Of a stretch of DNA of 64,000 nucleotides, positions 35,429-45,694 are shown one piece after another. The stretch comes from Stakelama portus (GTDB lineage: Bacteria; Pseudomonadota; Alphaproteobacteria; Sphingomonadales; Sphingomonadaceae). Under the pieces are notes generated by a model. It saw nothing but the letters and a program-made list of their open reading frames with translations, searched no databases and was not told the origin of the DNA. The DNA lies in contig NZ_QFZL01000001.1 of the NCBI RefSeq assembly GCF_003171655.1, positions 682,001 to 746,000 of the forward strand, in the 5' to 3' direction. The translations under genes were made by a program, and so were the position numbers. Position 1 is the first letter of the stretch; every line of letters starts with the position of its first letter.

Positions 35429-36901
35429 CTAGCGCTCCCTATGCGCAATGACGTTCTTCACCGTTGCCTGCCACCCCGCGAGCCGGGCCTGACGCGCATC
35501 TTCGTCGAGTTTGGGTTCGAAGGTTTCGACTGCGCTGCGCATCGCGTCGGCGTTCTTGAGCGAGGTGAAGATGCCGCAGCCGCGCGCCGCGAGCATCGCT
35601 GCGCCGAGCGCGGTGGTTTCGGGCATTACCGGGCGATCGACCGGGATGCCGAGCATGTCGGCCATGTCCTGCGCGATCCAGTCGTTGCACACCATCCCGC
35701 CATCGATGCGCAGCCGCGTCCAGTCGGCGCCGTCGGCGGCAAAGGCGGTTTTGAGGTCGTGCGTCTGTAGCGCCTGCGATTCGAGCGCGGCGCGGACGAT
35801 ATGCCGCTTGCCGGTGGCGAAGCTGAGGCCGGAAATGGCGGCGCGCGCCTCCGGCTCCCACCATGGCGCGCCGAGCCCGGCTAGCGCAGGGACGCAATAG
35901 ACGCCGCCATTGTCGCTGACCGACCGGGCGAGCTTTTCGGTTTCGTCCGCCGATCCGATCAGGCCGAGCGAGTCGCGCAGCCACTGGATCAGGCTGCCGG
36001 CGACGAACACCGCACCTTCGAGCGCATAGGCGCGGCGACCGTCGAGTTGCCACAGCACGGTGGCGAGCAGCCGGTTCCGCGACGAAGGCGGGGTGGCGCC
36101 GGCATTGGCGAGGACGAAGGCACCGGTGCCATAGGTCCCCTTGGCCTCGCCGCGCTGAAAACAGCCCTGGCCGATCGTCGCCGCCTGCTGGTCACCGGCA
36201 AGCCCGCAAATCGGAATCTCGCCCCCCAGCAGCTTTGTGGTGCCGAATTGCCCGGCGCTGTCGACAATGCGGGGCAGGGCAGTGCGCGGTACGCCGAACA
36301 GATCGAGCAGGCCATCGTCCCAGCTTCCCGAGCCAAGCGCCATCAGCAGCGTGCGCGAGGCATTGGTCGCATCGGTGACATGGAGCCCGCCGGTGAGTTT
36401 CCAGACCAGCCAGCTTTCGACCGTACCGATGGCGAGACGATCGCCCGCACCCTTTAGCTGGGGCCAGTGTTCCATCGCCCAGGCGATCTTGGTGCCCGAA
36501 AAATAGGGGTCGAGCAGGAGTCCGGTGCGCGCCTGTACCCCCGGTTCCTCGCCGCGCTCCTTCAGCCGGCGGCAGATCGCGGCGCTGCGCCGATCCTGCC
36601 ATACGATCGCGGGGGCGAGCGGTTCGCCGGTGGTGCGATCCCAGAAGACGATGGTTTCACGCTGATTGGTGATGCCGATCGCGGCGATGGATTCCGGTCC
36701 GCCCGCCTTGCCGACCACGGCGAGCGCGCAATCGAGCGAATGGCTCCAGATTTCGTTGGCGTCATGTTCGACCAGACCATGGGCGGGATAATGTTGCGTC
36801 AGCGCGATCGCATGGCTGGCGCGGACGCGTCCGTCCGGGCTGAACAGCATGGCGCGCGTCGAAGTCGTCCCTTCGTCGATGACGAGCAGCATCTCTCCCA
36901 T
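35429..36901 (-). CDS. glpK: Glycerol kinase
   Basis: The 490-residue FGGY-family kinase phosphorylates glycerol to glycerol-3-phosphate. The ATP/substrate region MLLVIDEGTTSTRAM opens the protein; EHDANEIW, VIGTTKLLGGEIPICGLAGDQQAA-type GDQ and GTYGTGAFV motifs are typical. FGGY fold signatures recur in the C-terminal half (RIDGGMVCNDWIAQDMADML). No glpF or glpD is near. Two in-frame ATGs (36901 and 36892) are possible, as AGAGGA sits just before the first. Divergent from the AI-2E gene. Confidence 0.95.
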   Translation of the reverse strand: MGEMLLVIDEGTTSTRAMLFSPDGRVRASHAIALTQHYPAHGLVEHDANEIWSHSLDCALAVVGKAGGPESIAAIGITNQRETIVFWDRTTGEPLAPAIVWQDRRSAAICRRLKERGEEPGVQARTGLLLDPYFSGTKIAWAMEHWPQLKGAGDRLAIGTVESWLVWKLTGGLHVTDATNASRTLLMALGSGSWDDGLLDLFGVPRTALPRIVDSAGQFGTTKLLGGEIPICGLAGDQQAATIGQGCFQRGEAKGTYGTGAFVLANAGATPPSSRNRLLATVLWQLDGRRAYALEGAVFVAGSLIQWLRDSLGLIGSADETEKLARSVSDNGGVYCVPALAGLGAPWWEPEARAAISGLSFATGKRHIVRAALESQALQTHDLKTAFAADGADWTRLRIDGGMVCNDWIAQDMADMLGIPVDRPVMPETTALGAAMLAARGCGIFTSLKNADAMRSAVETFEPKLDEDARQARLAGWQATVKNVIAHRER

Positions 36902-37016
36902 TTCCTCTGCCTAGCCGGGATTACAAGCGCTGCAAACCACGCTAGAGCAGAGCTTCCATACTATGTCATCGTGGGTTCGATGACCGATATCGGCGGCGAG
37001 CGCGGGAAGAGGGGCA

Positions 37017-38240
37017 GTGGAAGGCGAGTTCAGCGCGCAGGACGGCGAAACGACGAACGCGGCGACGGCGCCGCCTTCGGCGCCGGTGCAATATCCGGAC
37101 GAAAGCGCGATCGAACTGCGCCGCGACCGATTGCTTGCCGGGCTGACGCTGATGGGCGGTGTCGCGCTGGTGCTTGCGCTGCCCTTTGCATTGCAGGCGG
37201 GATCGGAGTTTTTCCTGCCGCTGACCGCCGCGCTGGTGATCGCCGTCGCGCTGGTCCCGTTGCTCGAATGGCTGGAGCGGCATCGCGTGCCCGCACCGCT
37301 CGCGTCGCTGATCTGTGTGCTGTTGTTCATCGTCGCCGTGAATGCGGCGCTGGCGCTGATCGTCGTGCCGGCATGGCAATGGCTGCGGATGCTGCCCGAC
37401 CGGGTGGATCTGATTCAGTCGAATCTGCGTCCGCTGATCGATTTCTATTCCAGCCTGCAGCAATTCATCGACGACACGCTGCGCAATTTCGTTTCCGGGC
37501 CGATTCAGGAACCGGTCGCGGTTTCGGGGCCGCCGCCGCAATCGCTGGTCGATCTGGTGACGAGTTCGGCGCCCAATGTGCTGATCCAGCTCTTCTTTGC
37601 CGTGCTGGTCATTTATTTCTTCCTGTCCGGATGGACGCGGTTGCGCAAGAAGGCGATCACCAGCCGGTCGAGCTTTGGCGGCGCGATGGCGACGGCGCGC
37701 GTCATTCAGGATGTGGTCGACGATACATCGGCCTATCTGGGCACGATCACGCTGATCAATTTGTTGCTCGGCATGTTCGTCGCGGGATGCCTGTGGCTGC
37801 TCGGCATGCCGACGCCGCTGATGTGGGGCGGCATCGCGACTCTGCTCAACTATATCCCCTATTTCGGGCCGGTGCTGGCGGCGATCCTGCTCGGTCTGGG
37901 CGGGCTGATGACCTTTCCCGACCTGTGGCTGGCGATGCTGCCGGGGCTGATCATGATCGGTGCGCATCTGGTCGAGGCGAATCTGATCACGCCGCTGGTC
38001 GTCGGGCACCGCCTGACGATCAGTCCGCTGATGATTCTCGTGTCGCTGAGCTTCTGGAGCTGGGTATGGGGTACGCCGGGCGCGCTGCTGGCGGTGCCGC
38101 TGCTGATTATCATCCAGACGGTGATGGAAGCTGCCGGAACGCCGGATATCGCCGGATTCCTGTTCGAACACGGCACGCTGGTCCATGATAATAGCGGGCG
38201 TCGCAAACAACGTGGTGCAGGGGATGAGCATTCGGGTTGA
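37017..38240 (+). CDS. AI-2E family membrane transporter
   Basis: The 407-residue permease of the AI-2E (DUF20) family has eight predicted helices. GLTLMGGVALVLALPFAL and FFLPLTAALVIAVAL form the first two, and the C-terminal half has the conserved GTITLINLLLGMF, WGGIATLLNYIPYFGP and HLVEANLITPLVVG segments. Most members are transporters of unclear substrate rather than true AI-2 exporters. The start is a GTG at 37017 (GAAGAGGGG upstream). Ends 43 bases before a tRNA. Confidence 0.93.
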   Translation: MEGEFSAQDGETTNAATAPPSAPVQYPDESAIELRRDRLLAGLTLMGGVALVLALPFALQAGSEFFLPLTAALVIAVALVPLLEWLERHRVPAPLASLICVLLFIVAVNAALALIVVPAWQWLRMLPDRVDLIQSNLRPLIDFYSSLQQFIDDTLRNFVSGPIQEPVAVSGPPPQSLVDLVTSSAPNVLIQLFFAVLVIYFFLSGWTRLRKKAITSRSSFGGAMATARVIQDVVDDTSAYLGTITLINLLLGMFVAGCLWLLGMPTPLMWGGIATLLNYIPYFGPVLAAILLGLGGLMTFPDLWLAMLPGLIMIGAHLVEANLITPLVVGHRLTISPLMILVSLSFWSWVWGTPGALLAVPLLIIIQTVMEAAGTPDIAGFLFEHGTLVHDNSGRRKQRGAGDEHSG

Positions 38241-38283
38241 CAGCCCCCAACGCCTCCCCTAACAGCCGCGCTCTCGCAAGAAC

Positions 38284-38360
<77 letters not shown>

Positions 38361-38491
38361 TTTCCTGCATCGGAAATGGCGCTGCGGTTCCCCGGAAAAT
38401 TCGAATCATCGAACGCAACGCGATGGGCCCGCCATGCGTTTTTCCTGCACGGCCGCAATGTATGCGGCGTTTGCGTAACAGGAGAGACAGG

Positions 38492-38857
38492 ATGGATGTC
38501 GACGCCCATGAAACGAACCGGCTGATTGCGTCGGACAAGGTGGAAGGTACCGCCGTTTACAACCGCAGCGGCGAGCGACTGGGGAGCGTCGAGCGCTTCA
38601 TGGTCGATAAACGCTCGGGACAGGTCGAATATGCCGTGATGGCGTTTGGCGGGCTGTTCGGGCTGGGGCACCGCCATTATCCGCTGCCCTGGCGTGCGCT
38701 GACCTATGACACCGATCAGCAAGGCTATGTCGTCGATGTGACGAAAGAGCAGCTTGAAGGCGCTCCCAGCTATGATCCCGAAGGCGAGAGCGAACCGGTC
38801 TATGACCGTATGTTCGGCGAGACCATCTATGCCTATTACGGGATCACCTTTCCCTGA
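38492..38857 (+). CDS. PRC-barrel domain protein
   Basis: The 121-residue protein has a PRC-barrel core (about residues 10-80: GTAVYNRSGERLGSVERFMVDKRSG, YAVMAFGGLFGLGHRHYPLPW). It is a small, soluble, likely RNA- or ligand-binding module common as a single-domain protein in alphaproteobacteria. The start is fixed by AGGAGAGACAGG before ATG 38492. Its end converges with the DUF2842 gene (15 bases apart). Confidence 0.88.
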   Translation: MDVDAHETNRLIASDKVEGTAVYNRSGERLGSVERFMVDKRSGQVEYAVMAFGGLFGLGHRHYPLPWRALTYDTDQQGYVVDVTKEQLEGAPSYDPEGESEPVYDRMFGETIYAYYGITFP

Positions 38858-38872
38858 GGCGCGGACCGGAAA

Positions 38873-39097
38873 TCAGGCGCGCCAGCGCCCGGTTTCCATC
38901 CAGCGCAGCAGCGGCTTCAATGGCGCGATCCAGATGATGCCGGTGACGATGTAGAATAGCAGCTGAAGCAGGAACGGCAGCGTCGCCAGCCATTCGGACA
39001 AGCTGGCGACCAGCACGACCCACACCAGGATCAGCCCGCATATGGCGAGCATCCCCGCCGGTTTGCGCCAGGTGGGTTGCCATTCGGGTTCGGTCAT
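38873..39097 (-). CDS. DUF2842 family small membrane protein
   Basis: The 74-residue protein has TEPEWQPTWRKPAGMLAICG followed by two hydrophobic helices and a basic C-terminus ending RWMETGRWRA. This matches the DUF2842 family found mainly in sphingomonads, of unknown function. Its ATG overlaps the fau stop (ATGA), giving translational coupling. Confidence 0.85.
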   Translation of the reverse strand: MTEPEWQPTWRKPAGMLAICGLILVWVVLVASLSEWLATLPFLLQLLFYIVTGIIWIAPLKPLLRWMETGRWRA

Positions 39098-39660
39098 AAC
39101 GGCGCCTTGCTGAACAGGCCGCGTTCGGTGACGACGGCGTCGAGGGGTTCGTCCCAGCTGTCGACGGGAACGGCGGCTACTTCCTGAATCGACCAGGCGA
39201 CGCCGATGCGCAGTGCCTGCCCGAAATGGGCGAAGGCGCGGTCATAATAGCCGCGCCCCTGTCCCAGCCGGTGCAGCGCATCGTCGAACGCCATCAGCGG
39301 TGTCAGGATGATGTCGGGAGCCAGTTCCTCCGCATCGGCGCGCGGCTGGCGAATCGCATGTTGATTGACTTCGGTTTCATCGCCCGGTTGCCAGGCGAGG
39401 AACCGCATCGGAACTGCGGGAGTCTGAATATAGGGCAGGGCGATTCGCGCGCCCAGTTCGCGCGCGCGTTCGGCCATCGGCCCCGGATCGGCCTCGAATC
39501 GCATCGGCAGATAGCTGGCGACCACGGTGCCCGGCGATATGCGCTGCTGCAGCATGGCGGGAAGCGCGATCGGCTGATCGCTCGCGGCGATCGCAAAGCC
39601 GCGACGCAAACCGCGCATTTGCGCGCGCATCGCCTGTTTTTCTTCGGAAATCGTCTTCAT
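39094..39660 (-). CDS. fau: 5-formyltetrahydrofolate cyclo-ligase
   Basis: The 188-residue enzyme forms 5,10-methenyl-tetrahydrofolate from 5-formyl-THF with ATP. The signature GQGRGYYDRAFA is the ATP/substrate-binding loop. EEKQAMRAQMRGLRR and VASYLPMRFEADP are conserved N-terminal elements. Encoded right after the 6S RNA, a linkage conserved across proteobacteria; its ribosome site would lie within the 3' end of that RNA. Confidence 0.94.
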   Translation of the reverse strand: MKTISEEKQAMRAQMRGLRRGFAIAASDQPIALPAMLQQRISPGTVVASYLPMRFEADPGPMAERARELGARIALPYIQTPAVPMRFLAWQPGDETEVNQHAIRQPRADAEELAPDIILTPLMAFDDALHRLGQGRGYYDRAFAHFGQALRIGVAWSIQEVAAVPVDSWDEPLDAVVTERGLFSKAPL

Positions 39661-39662
39661 GT

Positions 39663-39822
39663 GGCGGGACCACCCTGGCCGTTTGCCTGAATATCCTCTG
39701 ACGCCTGTAACGTCAGGTGGGCGCCGTGTACGTCGGGCCAGAGCCCGGGCAGGGACAGCTCCCTTGGATGTATCTATCGCCTCAGGGATAATCGCTAAAG
39801 CTCGTACCGGGCAGTACCCGCC
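39663..39822 (-). ncRNA. ssrS: 6S RNA
   Basis: A roughly 160-base element sits between zapA and fau, the position of 6S RNA in many proteobacteria. On the minus strand its ends can pair: GGCGGG (39822-39817) with CCCGCC (39668-39663), extended by GCCC with GGGT, giving a closing stem. The interior contains paired GC-rich arms around a large AT-richer central part, as expected for the open-promoter mimic that binds RNA polymerase. Ends are estimates. Confidence 0.75.
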
Positions 39823-39831
39823 GTCCCTAAC

Positions 39832-40134
39832 TTAAGACGTGGCGGGGTCTTCCTCAAGTGCTGCTGCGACGGCTTCGAGGCGGTCGGCGAGATTTTCGAG
39901 CAGGATGGGCGATACGCCCGAGGGCGGATTGCGCTGCGCCTCGTCGAGAAGATCGGCGAGAATCAGCGACAGATAGAGCAGGGTGCGTTCGCTGCTGAGC
40001 CCTCCCGAAGCGCGCTGCGCCGTTTCGGCATGGCCCGCCATCAGCGATTCGAGGCGCCGCAGATGCGGTTCCTCGCCATCGCGACAGGCGACCGAATAGC
40101 TGCGGCCGGCAAGGGAAAGCGAAACTTCGGCCAT
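39832..40134 (-). CDS. zapA: Cell division protein ZapA
   Basis: The 100-residue ZapA stabilises FtsZ filaments. MAEVSLSLAGRSYSVACRDGEEPHLRRLESLM is the conserved N-terminal beta-hairpin and first helix; the C-terminal half is a long coiled helix. The ATG overlaps the stop of the upstream small gene (TGATG). The 6S RNA follows. Confidence 0.92.
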   Translation of the reverse strand: MAEVSLSLAGRSYSVACRDGEEPHLRRLESLMAGHAETAQRASGGLSSERTLLYLSLILADLLDEAQRNPPSGVSPILLENLADRLEAVAAALEEDPATS

Positions 40135-40331
40135 CAGTCCTGACGCTCCTCGCGTGCGATAAGATTGTCGAGCGCCGCCACCGCTTCCTCGATCCGGCCA
40201 CGCAACACGGCATGGCGCCGGGCAAGCCGCTCCGACGCGAAAGCCCGTGCTGCCGCCGCTGCTTCAATCCGTTCCAGGGCGCGGTCGATCCGCGCGGTGG
40301 CGTCATTGGGGGGTGTGTCCGCCATGTGCAT
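40134..40331 (-). CDS. Small coiled-coil protein upstream of zapA
   Basis: The 65-residue helical protein (DRALERIEAAAAARAFASERLARR...) is charged and alanine-rich. Small genes of this kind directly precede zapA in many sphingomonads; the function is unknown, but the one-base overlap with zapA indicates coupled translation and a possible role at the division site. A second in-frame ATG lies six bases in. Confidence 0.7.
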   Translation of the reverse strand: MHMADTPPNDATARIDRALERIEAAAAARAFASERLARRHAVLRGRIEEAVAALDNLIAREERQD

Positions 40332-40807
40332 GCCACTAGCATGCGATTACGGCGCGACAACCCCCTGGTATCGGGCGGGCGCCGATGCGGGGCGGACGAA
40401 GGATAAGACGGGGTAACGCATTGAGCTGCCCGCGATTTGGCCGCGCTGCCATCGGCGGCGCGTGTGGCAATGTTCGGCAGAATTGATCGAGGTCGATCAC
40501 TGCAACGCGATCGGGCCCCGGGTGCTGCATTCGCCCTGTGGCATGGCGGCCGTTACGGCAGGACAGTCCGGTTCCGGGCGGCGATGCAATGAGCCGGACG
40601 GGGACTATATCCGGGGCACGCGACGGACATTGCGATCGGCGGATTCAAGTGCTTTCGCCTATCCGGAAAAACCGTCCGCGCCGCCGATCGGGCCCGCGCT
40701 CTGGTTGACGTGCGGGCGGCGGGGTCGCAAAGGCGTGCGCGACTCGATTCGCCGCAAAAGTCGCGGCTGGGCTGCGGGCTTTGTCCCCGCTGCATCAAGG
40801 GAGAGCA
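40332..40807. other. Gene-poor region upstream of transketolase
   Basis: The 476-base stretch between zapA's partner and tkt holds no convincing ORF: candidate frames lack a ribosome site and conserved sequence. A TTGACG near 40706 could be a -35 box for tkt, but no good -10 follows. A GATCG-4-CGATC palindrome lies near 40486. Confidence 0.5.
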
Positions 40808-42775
40808 ATGACCGCGTCGTTCAAAGACTGCGCAAACGCCATTCGCGCGCTTGCCATGGATGCCGTCGAGGCGGCCAATTCGGGTCATCCCGGCATGCCG
40901 ATGGGCATGGCCGATGTCGCGACCGTGTTGTTTCACGACTATCTGAAATATGACGCCGCCGATCCGCACTGGGCCGACCGCGACCGTTTCGTCCTGTCGG
41001 CAGGCCATGGGTCGATGCTGCTCTATGCCGCGCTGTATCTGAGCGGCTATGCGCGCCCGACGCTGGAGGACATCCGGAATTTCCGCCAGGTCGGCAGCCC
41101 GTGCGCAGGCCATCCGGAAAATTTCGAACTGCCCGGCGTCGAATGCACCACCGGTCCGCTGGGCCAGGGGCTGGCGATGGCGGTCGGCATGGCGATGGCC
41201 GAGCGCCATCTGAACGCCGTTTATGACGACAGCATCGTCGACCACCGCACCTGGGTGATCGCCGGCGACGGATGCCTGATGGAAGGCATCAACCATGAAG
41301 CGATCGGGCTTGCCGGGCATCTGAAGCTCGGGCGGCTGATCGTGTTGTGGGACGATAATGACATCACCATCGACGGCAAGGTGAGCCTGTCGTCGAGCGA
41401 GGATATCCCTGCGCGCTATACCGCGACCGGCTGGCATGTCGTCGAATGCGACGGCCATGATGCGGCGAGCATCAAGGCGGCGATCGATGCGGCGCTGGCC
41501 GATGACCGCCCCTCGCTGGTGCGCTGCAAGACGATCATTGGCAAGGGCGCCCCGACCAAATCGGGCACGTCGGGTGTCCATGGTTCGCCGCTGGGCGCCG
41601 ACGAGATCGCCGGCGCGCGCGAAGCGCTGGGCTGGAGCTATCCGCCGTTCGTCATCCCCGACGATGTGCGCGAGACCTGGCTGGCGGCGGGCAAGCGCGG
41701 CGGTCAGCCGCGTGGCGCATGGCAGCAGCGGCTCGACGGTCATGCCGACAAGGCCGAGTTCGAACGTCGCATGGCAGGCGATCTGCCCGACGGTTTCAGC
41801 CTCGACGAGTATGTCGCCGGGCTGCTCGCCGATCCCAAGAAAGTCGCGACGCGCAAGGCGAGCGAAATGGCGCTGGGCGCGATCAACGATCTGCTCCCCG
41901 AAACGATCGGCGGTTCGGCGGACCTGACCGGATCGAACAACACCAAGACCAAATCGACCGGCCCGCTGACTGCGGAAGATTATAGCGGTCGCTATGTCTA
42001 TTACGGCATTCGCGAATTCGGCATGGCCGCGGCGATGAACGGCATGGCGCTGCATGGCGGGGTGATCCCCTATGGCGGTACCTTCCTGGTCTTCTCCGAT
42101 TATTGCCGTCCGGCGATCCGCCTGTCGGCGCTGCAGCGCACACGTGTCGTCTATGTGATGACGCATGATTCGATTGGCCTTGGCGAGGACGGGCCGACGC
42201 ACCAGCCGGTCGAGCATGTCATGAGCCTGCGTCTGATGCCGAACCTTGAGGTTTGGCGTCCGTGCGACACGATCGAAACCGCCGAAGCATGGCAGGCGAG
42301 CCTGGAAAATCGCGACGGGCCGAGCCTGCTTGCGCTCACCCGTCAGAATCTGCCGCAGCTGCGCACCGGCGGCGGGATGGAAGCGGCACGGGGCGGCTAT
42401 CGCCTGACCGCCGCCGATGCCGCGCGCAAGGTGGTGCTGATCGCGACCGGTTCGGAAGTCGAAATCGCCGTTGCGGTGCGCGAACAGCTTGAAGCCGAGG
42501 GCCTTGGTGCCGATGTGGTTTCGATGCCCTGCTGGGAGCGGTTCGATGCGCAGCCCGACAGCTATCGCGCGGATATCCTGCCCGACGACGCGCTGCTCGT
42601 TTCGATCGAAGCGGGCACGACGATGGGCTGGGAACGCTATACCGGGCGCGACGGCATGCGGTTCGGCATCGACAGCTTCGGCGCGTCGGGTCCGGCGCCC
42701 CAATTGTTCGAACATTTCGGCCTGACTGCGGAGGCCATCGTGCCGCAGATCCTGCAACGACTCCGGGAGAAGTGA
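40808..42775 (+). CDS. tkt: Transketolase
   Basis: The 655-residue thiamine diphosphate enzyme of the pentose phosphate pathway has usual length. [30 protein letters not shown] (ThDP loop GDG...N), [17 protein letters not shown] and [18 protein letters not shown] are family motifs, with the second-half domain up to KHF-type end. AAGGGAGAG precedes the ATG. It overlaps nothing and gap follows after 4 bases, so tkt-gap-MOSC (and probably pgk) form an operon. Confidence 0.97.
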   Translation: MTASFKDCANAIRALAMDAVEAANSGHPGMPMGMADVATVLFHDYLKYDAADPHWADRDRFVLSAGHGSMLLYAALYLSGYARPTLEDIRNFRQVGSPCAGHPENFELPGVECTTGPLGQGLAMAVGMAMAERHLNAVYDDSIVDHRTWVIAGDGCLMEGINHEAIGLAGHLKLGRLIVLWDDNDITIDGKVSLSSSEDIPARYTATGWHVVECDGHDAASIKAAIDAALADDRPSLVRCKTIIGKGAPTKSGTSGVHGSPLGADEIAGAREALGWSYPPFVIPDDVRETWLAAGKRGGQPRGAWQQRLDGHADKAEFERRMAGDLPDGFSLDEYVAGLLADPKKVATRKASEMALGAINDLLPETIGGSADLTGSNNTKTKSTGPLTAEDYSGRYVYYGIREFGMAAAMNGMALHGGVIPYGGTFLVFSDYCRPAIRLSALQRTRVVYVMTHDSIGLGEDGPTHQPVEHVMSLRLMPNLEVWRPCDTIETAEAWQASLENRDGPSLLALTRQNLPQLRTGGGMEAARGGYRLTAADAARKVVLIATGSEVEIAVAVREQLEAEGLGADVVSMPCWERFDAQPDSYRADILPDDALLVSIEAGTTMGWERYTGRDGMRFGIDSFGASGPAPQLFEHFGLTAEAIVPQILQRLREK

Positions 42776-42779
42776 GACA

Positions 42780-43784
42780 ATGACGAAGGTAGCGATCAAC
42801 GGGTTCGGACGTATTGGCCGTCTGGTGGCCCGCGCGATCCTCGAACGCCCCGATTGCGGGCTGGAGCTGGTGACGATCAACGATCTGGCGGACGCCAAGT
42901 CGAACGCATGGCTCTTTTCGCGCGACAGCGTCCATGGGAAATATCCCGGTGACGTCAGCGCGGACGGTAACGACCTCGTCATCGACGGCAAGCGTATCAA
43001 GGTGACCGCCGAGCGCGATCCGGCGAACCTGCCGCATGCCGAAAACGGCGTCGAACTGGTGCTCGAATGCACCGGTTTCTTCACCAAGCGCGCCGATGCG
43101 CAGAAGCATATCGATGCCGGTGCCAAGAAGGTGCTGATTTCGGCGCCGGGCAAGGATGTCGATCTGACCGTCGTCTATGGCGTCAACAATGACAAGCTGA
43201 CCGCCGAGCACAAGATCGTGTCGAACGCTTCGTGCACGACCAACTGCCTTGCCCCGGTCGCCAAGGTTCTGAACGACGCGATCGGCATCGAACGCGGCCT
43301 GATGACCACGATCCACGCCTATACCAACGATCAGAAGATCCTCGACCAGATCCATCCGGATCTGCGCCGCGCGCGTGCCGCCGCAATGTCGATGATCCCG
43401 ACGACGACGGGCGCTGCCCGCGCGGTCGGTGAAGTGCTTCCCGAACTCAAGGGCAAGCTCGACGGTTCGGCGGTTCGCGTGCCGACGCCGGACGGCAGCC
43501 TTGTCGACCTGACCTTCACGCCCAAGCGCGACACCAGCGTCGAGGAAGTCAACAAGCTGCTCAAGGAAGCCGCCGAAGGCCCCATGAAGGGCGTTCTGGA
43601 ATATACTGACGAGCCGCTGGTTTCGATCGATATCGTCCACACGCCGTTCAGCTCGACGGTCGACAGCCTGGAAACCGCCGTCATCGACGGCAAGCTGGTG
43701 CGGGTTGTCAGCTGGTACGACAATGAATGGGGCTTTTCGAACCGCATGGTCGATACCGCCGGCGCGATGGCCAAGCTGGGCTGA
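42780..43784 (+). CDS. gap: Glyceraldehyde-3-phosphate dehydrogenase
   Basis: The 334-residue type I GAPDH has the NAD site [14 protein letters not shown] and catalytic cysteine in [12 protein letters not shown] with downstream His in [23 protein letters not shown] ends the protein. The ATG follows GGAGAAGTGAGACA. It links the glycolytic and pentose phosphate branches with tkt and pgk around it. The stop overlaps the MOSC start (TGATG). Confidence 0.97.
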   Translation: MTKVAINGFGRIGRLVARAILERPDCGLELVTINDLADAKSNAWLFSRDSVHGKYPGDVSADGNDLVIDGKRIKVTAERDPANLPHAENGVELVLECTGFFTKRADAQKHIDAGAKKVLISAPGKDVDLTVVYGVNNDKLTAEHKIVSNASCTTNCLAPVAKVLNDAIGIERGLMTTIHAYTNDQKILDQIHPDLRRARAAAMSMIPTTTGAARAVGEVLPELKGKLDGSAVRVPTPDGSLVDLTFTPKRDTSVEEVNKLLKEAAEGPMKGVLEYTDEPLVSIDIVHTPFSSTVDSLETAVIDGKLVRVVSWYDNEWGFSNRMVDTAGAMAKLG

Positions 43785-44242
43785 TGGCGAGGATCGCCGG
43801 CATCGCCCGCCACGATCGCCCGCGCGGGCCGATCGAAACGATCGACACCGTCGAAGTGACGATCGATGGCGGGCTTGCCGGTGATTTCCGCGGCGCAGTG
43901 CGTCCGGGGAAAAAGGCAAAACGCCAGGTCTCGCTGATCGAGGCCGGCGACTGGGATGCGGCGATGGCCGAAACCGGCCATTCGCTGGCCTGGTGGCATC
44001 GCCGCGCCAACTTGCTGGTCGCGGATTTCGACCTTCCGCAGGTTCCCGGCGCCCGCATCCGCATCGGCGCGGACGTCGTGCTGGAAATCACCATGGAATG
44101 CGATCCGTGCAGCCGGATGGACGAACTGGTCGACGGCCTGCGGCTTGCGTTGATACCCGATTGGCGGGGCGGGGCGCTGGCCAAAGTGATTTCGGGCGGT
44201 ACGATTTCCGTGGGCGATGCGATCGTAATCGAACAGGTTTAG
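43784..44242 (+). CDS. MOSC-domain protein
   Basis: The 152-residue protein is a single MOSC (molybdenum cofactor sulfurase C-terminal) domain. [45 protein letters not shown], and the Cys in [11 protein letters not shown] are as in MOSC proteins. It could handle sulfur transfer or detoxification; the partner is unknown. Encoded in the middle of a carbon operon, translationally coupled to gap. Confidence 0.88.
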   Translation: MARIAGIARHDRPRGPIETIDTVEVTIDGGLAGDFRGAVRPGKKAKRQVSLIEAGDWDAAMAETGHSLAWWHRRANLLVADFDLPQVPGARIRIGADVVLEITMECDPCSRMDELVDGLRLALIPDWRGGALAKVISGGTISVGDAIVIEQV

Positions 44243-44263
44243 CTGCTGACGATCTTCCACCAT

Positions 44264-44295
44264 TTGCCCTGAGCGTGTCGAAGGGCAGTTCTTCT
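44264..44295. repeat. Sphingomonad dispersed palindrome (single copy)
   Basis: CCCTGAGCGTGTCGAAGGGC at 44267-44286 and its flank match the repeats at 56098-56171, with one change in the core. It lies in the leader between the MOSC gene and pgk. Confidence 0.6.
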
Positions 44296-44370
44296 TTCGG
44301 CGCACGGCAAGAAGACGAGGACGGTGGTTCGGGACGCTCGGCACCAACGGCAACAGGAACGAGGGATCGA

Positions 44371-45567
44371 ATGACGCGCAGCTTCAAGACGCTGGACGAT
44401 ATGGGCGATATCAGCGGCAAGCGCGTGCTTGTTCGCGAAGACCTGAACGTGCCGATGGCCGATGGTGCAGTGACTGACGATACCCGCTTGCGCGCGGCGA
44501 TGCCGACGGTCGCCGAACTCGCCGACAAGGGCGCCAGGGTGATCGTGCTCGCGCATTTCGGCCGTCCCAAGGGCGAGCGTAAGCCCGAAATGAGCCTCGC
44601 GCTCGTGACCAGGCCGTTTGAGGCAGTGCTCGGCCGCCCGGTCCGCTTTATCGACGATCAGGGCGCGGCCGACGCCATCGCGACGATGGAGCCCGGCGAT
44701 ATCGGCATATTGGAAAACACTCGCTTCGATGCGGGCGAGGAAAAGAACGCGCCGGAAACGGTGGCGCGGCTGGCCGCGCTTGGCGACCTGTACGTCAACG
44801 ATGCCTTTTCGGCGGCGCATCGCGCGCATGCCTCGACCGAAGGGCTGGCGCACAAGCTGCCTGCCTTTGCCGGTCGCCAGATGGAAGCCGAGCTCGACGC
44901 GCTCGACAAGGCGCTGGGCAATCCCGAACATCCGGTGGCCGCAGTGGTCGGCGGCGCCAAGGTTTCGACCAAGCTCGACGTGCTCAAGCATCTTGTCGCG
45001 AAGGTCGATCATCTGATCATCGGTGGCGGCATGGCCAACACCTTCCTCGCCGCGCGCGGCGTGGATGTGGGCAAGAGCCTGTGCGAACATGACCTGACCG
45101 GCACGGCGGAAGAAATTCTCGAAGCCGCCGATGCCGCCGGCTGCACCGTGCACCTTCCCTATGATGTGGTGGTGGCGAAGGAATTTGCCGCGAACCCGCC
45201 GAGCCTGCGCACCTGCAACGTCCATGAAGTCGCGGCTGACGAGATGATCCTCGATATCGGCCCGGCAGCGACCGAGGCGCTCGCCGACGCGCTCAAGACC
45301 TGCAAGACGCTGGTGTGGAACGGGCCGCTGGGTGCGTTCGAAACGCCGCCGTTCGACATTGCGACGGTTTCGCTGGCAAAGACGGCGGCTGCGCTGACCA
45401 AGGAAGGAACGCTGGTCTCTGTCGCAGGTGGCGGCGATACAGTCGCGGCGCTTAATCAGGCCGGGGTTTCGGACGAATTTACCTTCATATCGACGGCTGG
45501 CGGCGCTTTTCTTGAATGGATGGAAGGCAAGGAACTCCCGGGTGTTGCTGCGCTTGCGAGAAAATGA
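44371..45567 (+). CDS. pgk: Phosphoglycerate kinase
   Basis: The 398-residue enzyme interconverts 1,3-bisphosphoglycerate and 3-phosphoglycerate. N-terminal [38 protein letters not shown] and GGGMANTF are conserved; C-terminal [14 protein letters not shown] and [12 protein letters not shown] form the nucleotide domain. GAGGG lies upstream of ATG 44371; an earlier open frame overlaps the MOSC gene and is rejected. Confidence 0.97.
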   Translation: MTRSFKTLDDMGDISGKRVLVREDLNVPMADGAVTDDTRLRAAMPTVAELADKGARVIVLAHFGRPKGERKPEMSLALVTRPFEAVLGRPVRFIDDQGAADAIATMEPGDIGILENTRFDAGEEKNAPETVARLAALGDLYVNDAFSAAHRAHASTEGLAHKLPAFAGRQMEAELDALDKALGNPEHPVAAVVGGAKVSTKLDVLKHLVAKVDHLIIGGGMANTFLAARGVDVGKSLCEHDLTGTAEEILEAADAAGCTVHLPYDVVVAKEFAANPPSLRTCNVHEVAADEMILDIGPAATEALADALKTCKTLVWNGPLGAFETPPFDIATVSLAKTAAALTKEGTLVSVAGGGDTVAALNQAGVSDEFTFISTAGGAFLEWMEGKELPGVAALARK

Positions 45568-45574
45568 GTCCTCA

Positions 45575-45610
45575 GGTCGCCGGTAAAAGTGCCTGCGACC
45601 AAATTCTTTG
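45575..45610 (+). terminator. Terminator-like hairpin after pgk
   Basis: The GGTCGC/GCGACC stem (45575-45580 with 45595-45600) is followed by AAATTCTTTG. The stem is short and the tail only partly T-rich. Confidence 0.4.
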
Positions 45611-45660
45611 CCCAGCGGACTCCGGCTCTACTTGGCGCGTCTATAATTGGTGGGATGTCC

Positions 45661-45675
45661 TGCGCATTTTGCGCA
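45661..45675. promoter_or_regulatory. Palindrome upstream of the chemoreceptor
   Basis: TGCGCA-TTT-TGCGCA lies 20 bases before the receptor start, beyond a TATAAT-like sequence at about 45640. It could be an operator or a leader hairpin. No partner regulator is encoded near. Confidence 0.35.
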
Positions 45676-45694
45676 ACAAGAGGCTTCTCGACCG

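Noticed and set aside
33211..35448. A 745-codon minus-strand open frame over the acyl-CoA ligase and GNAT gene
   Set aside because: Same shadow pattern; the plus strand holds complete motifs of both proteins.
40462..40953. A 163-codon plus-strand frame upstream of and into tkt
   Set aside because: No ribosome site, no conserved sequence, and it runs into tkt in another frame.
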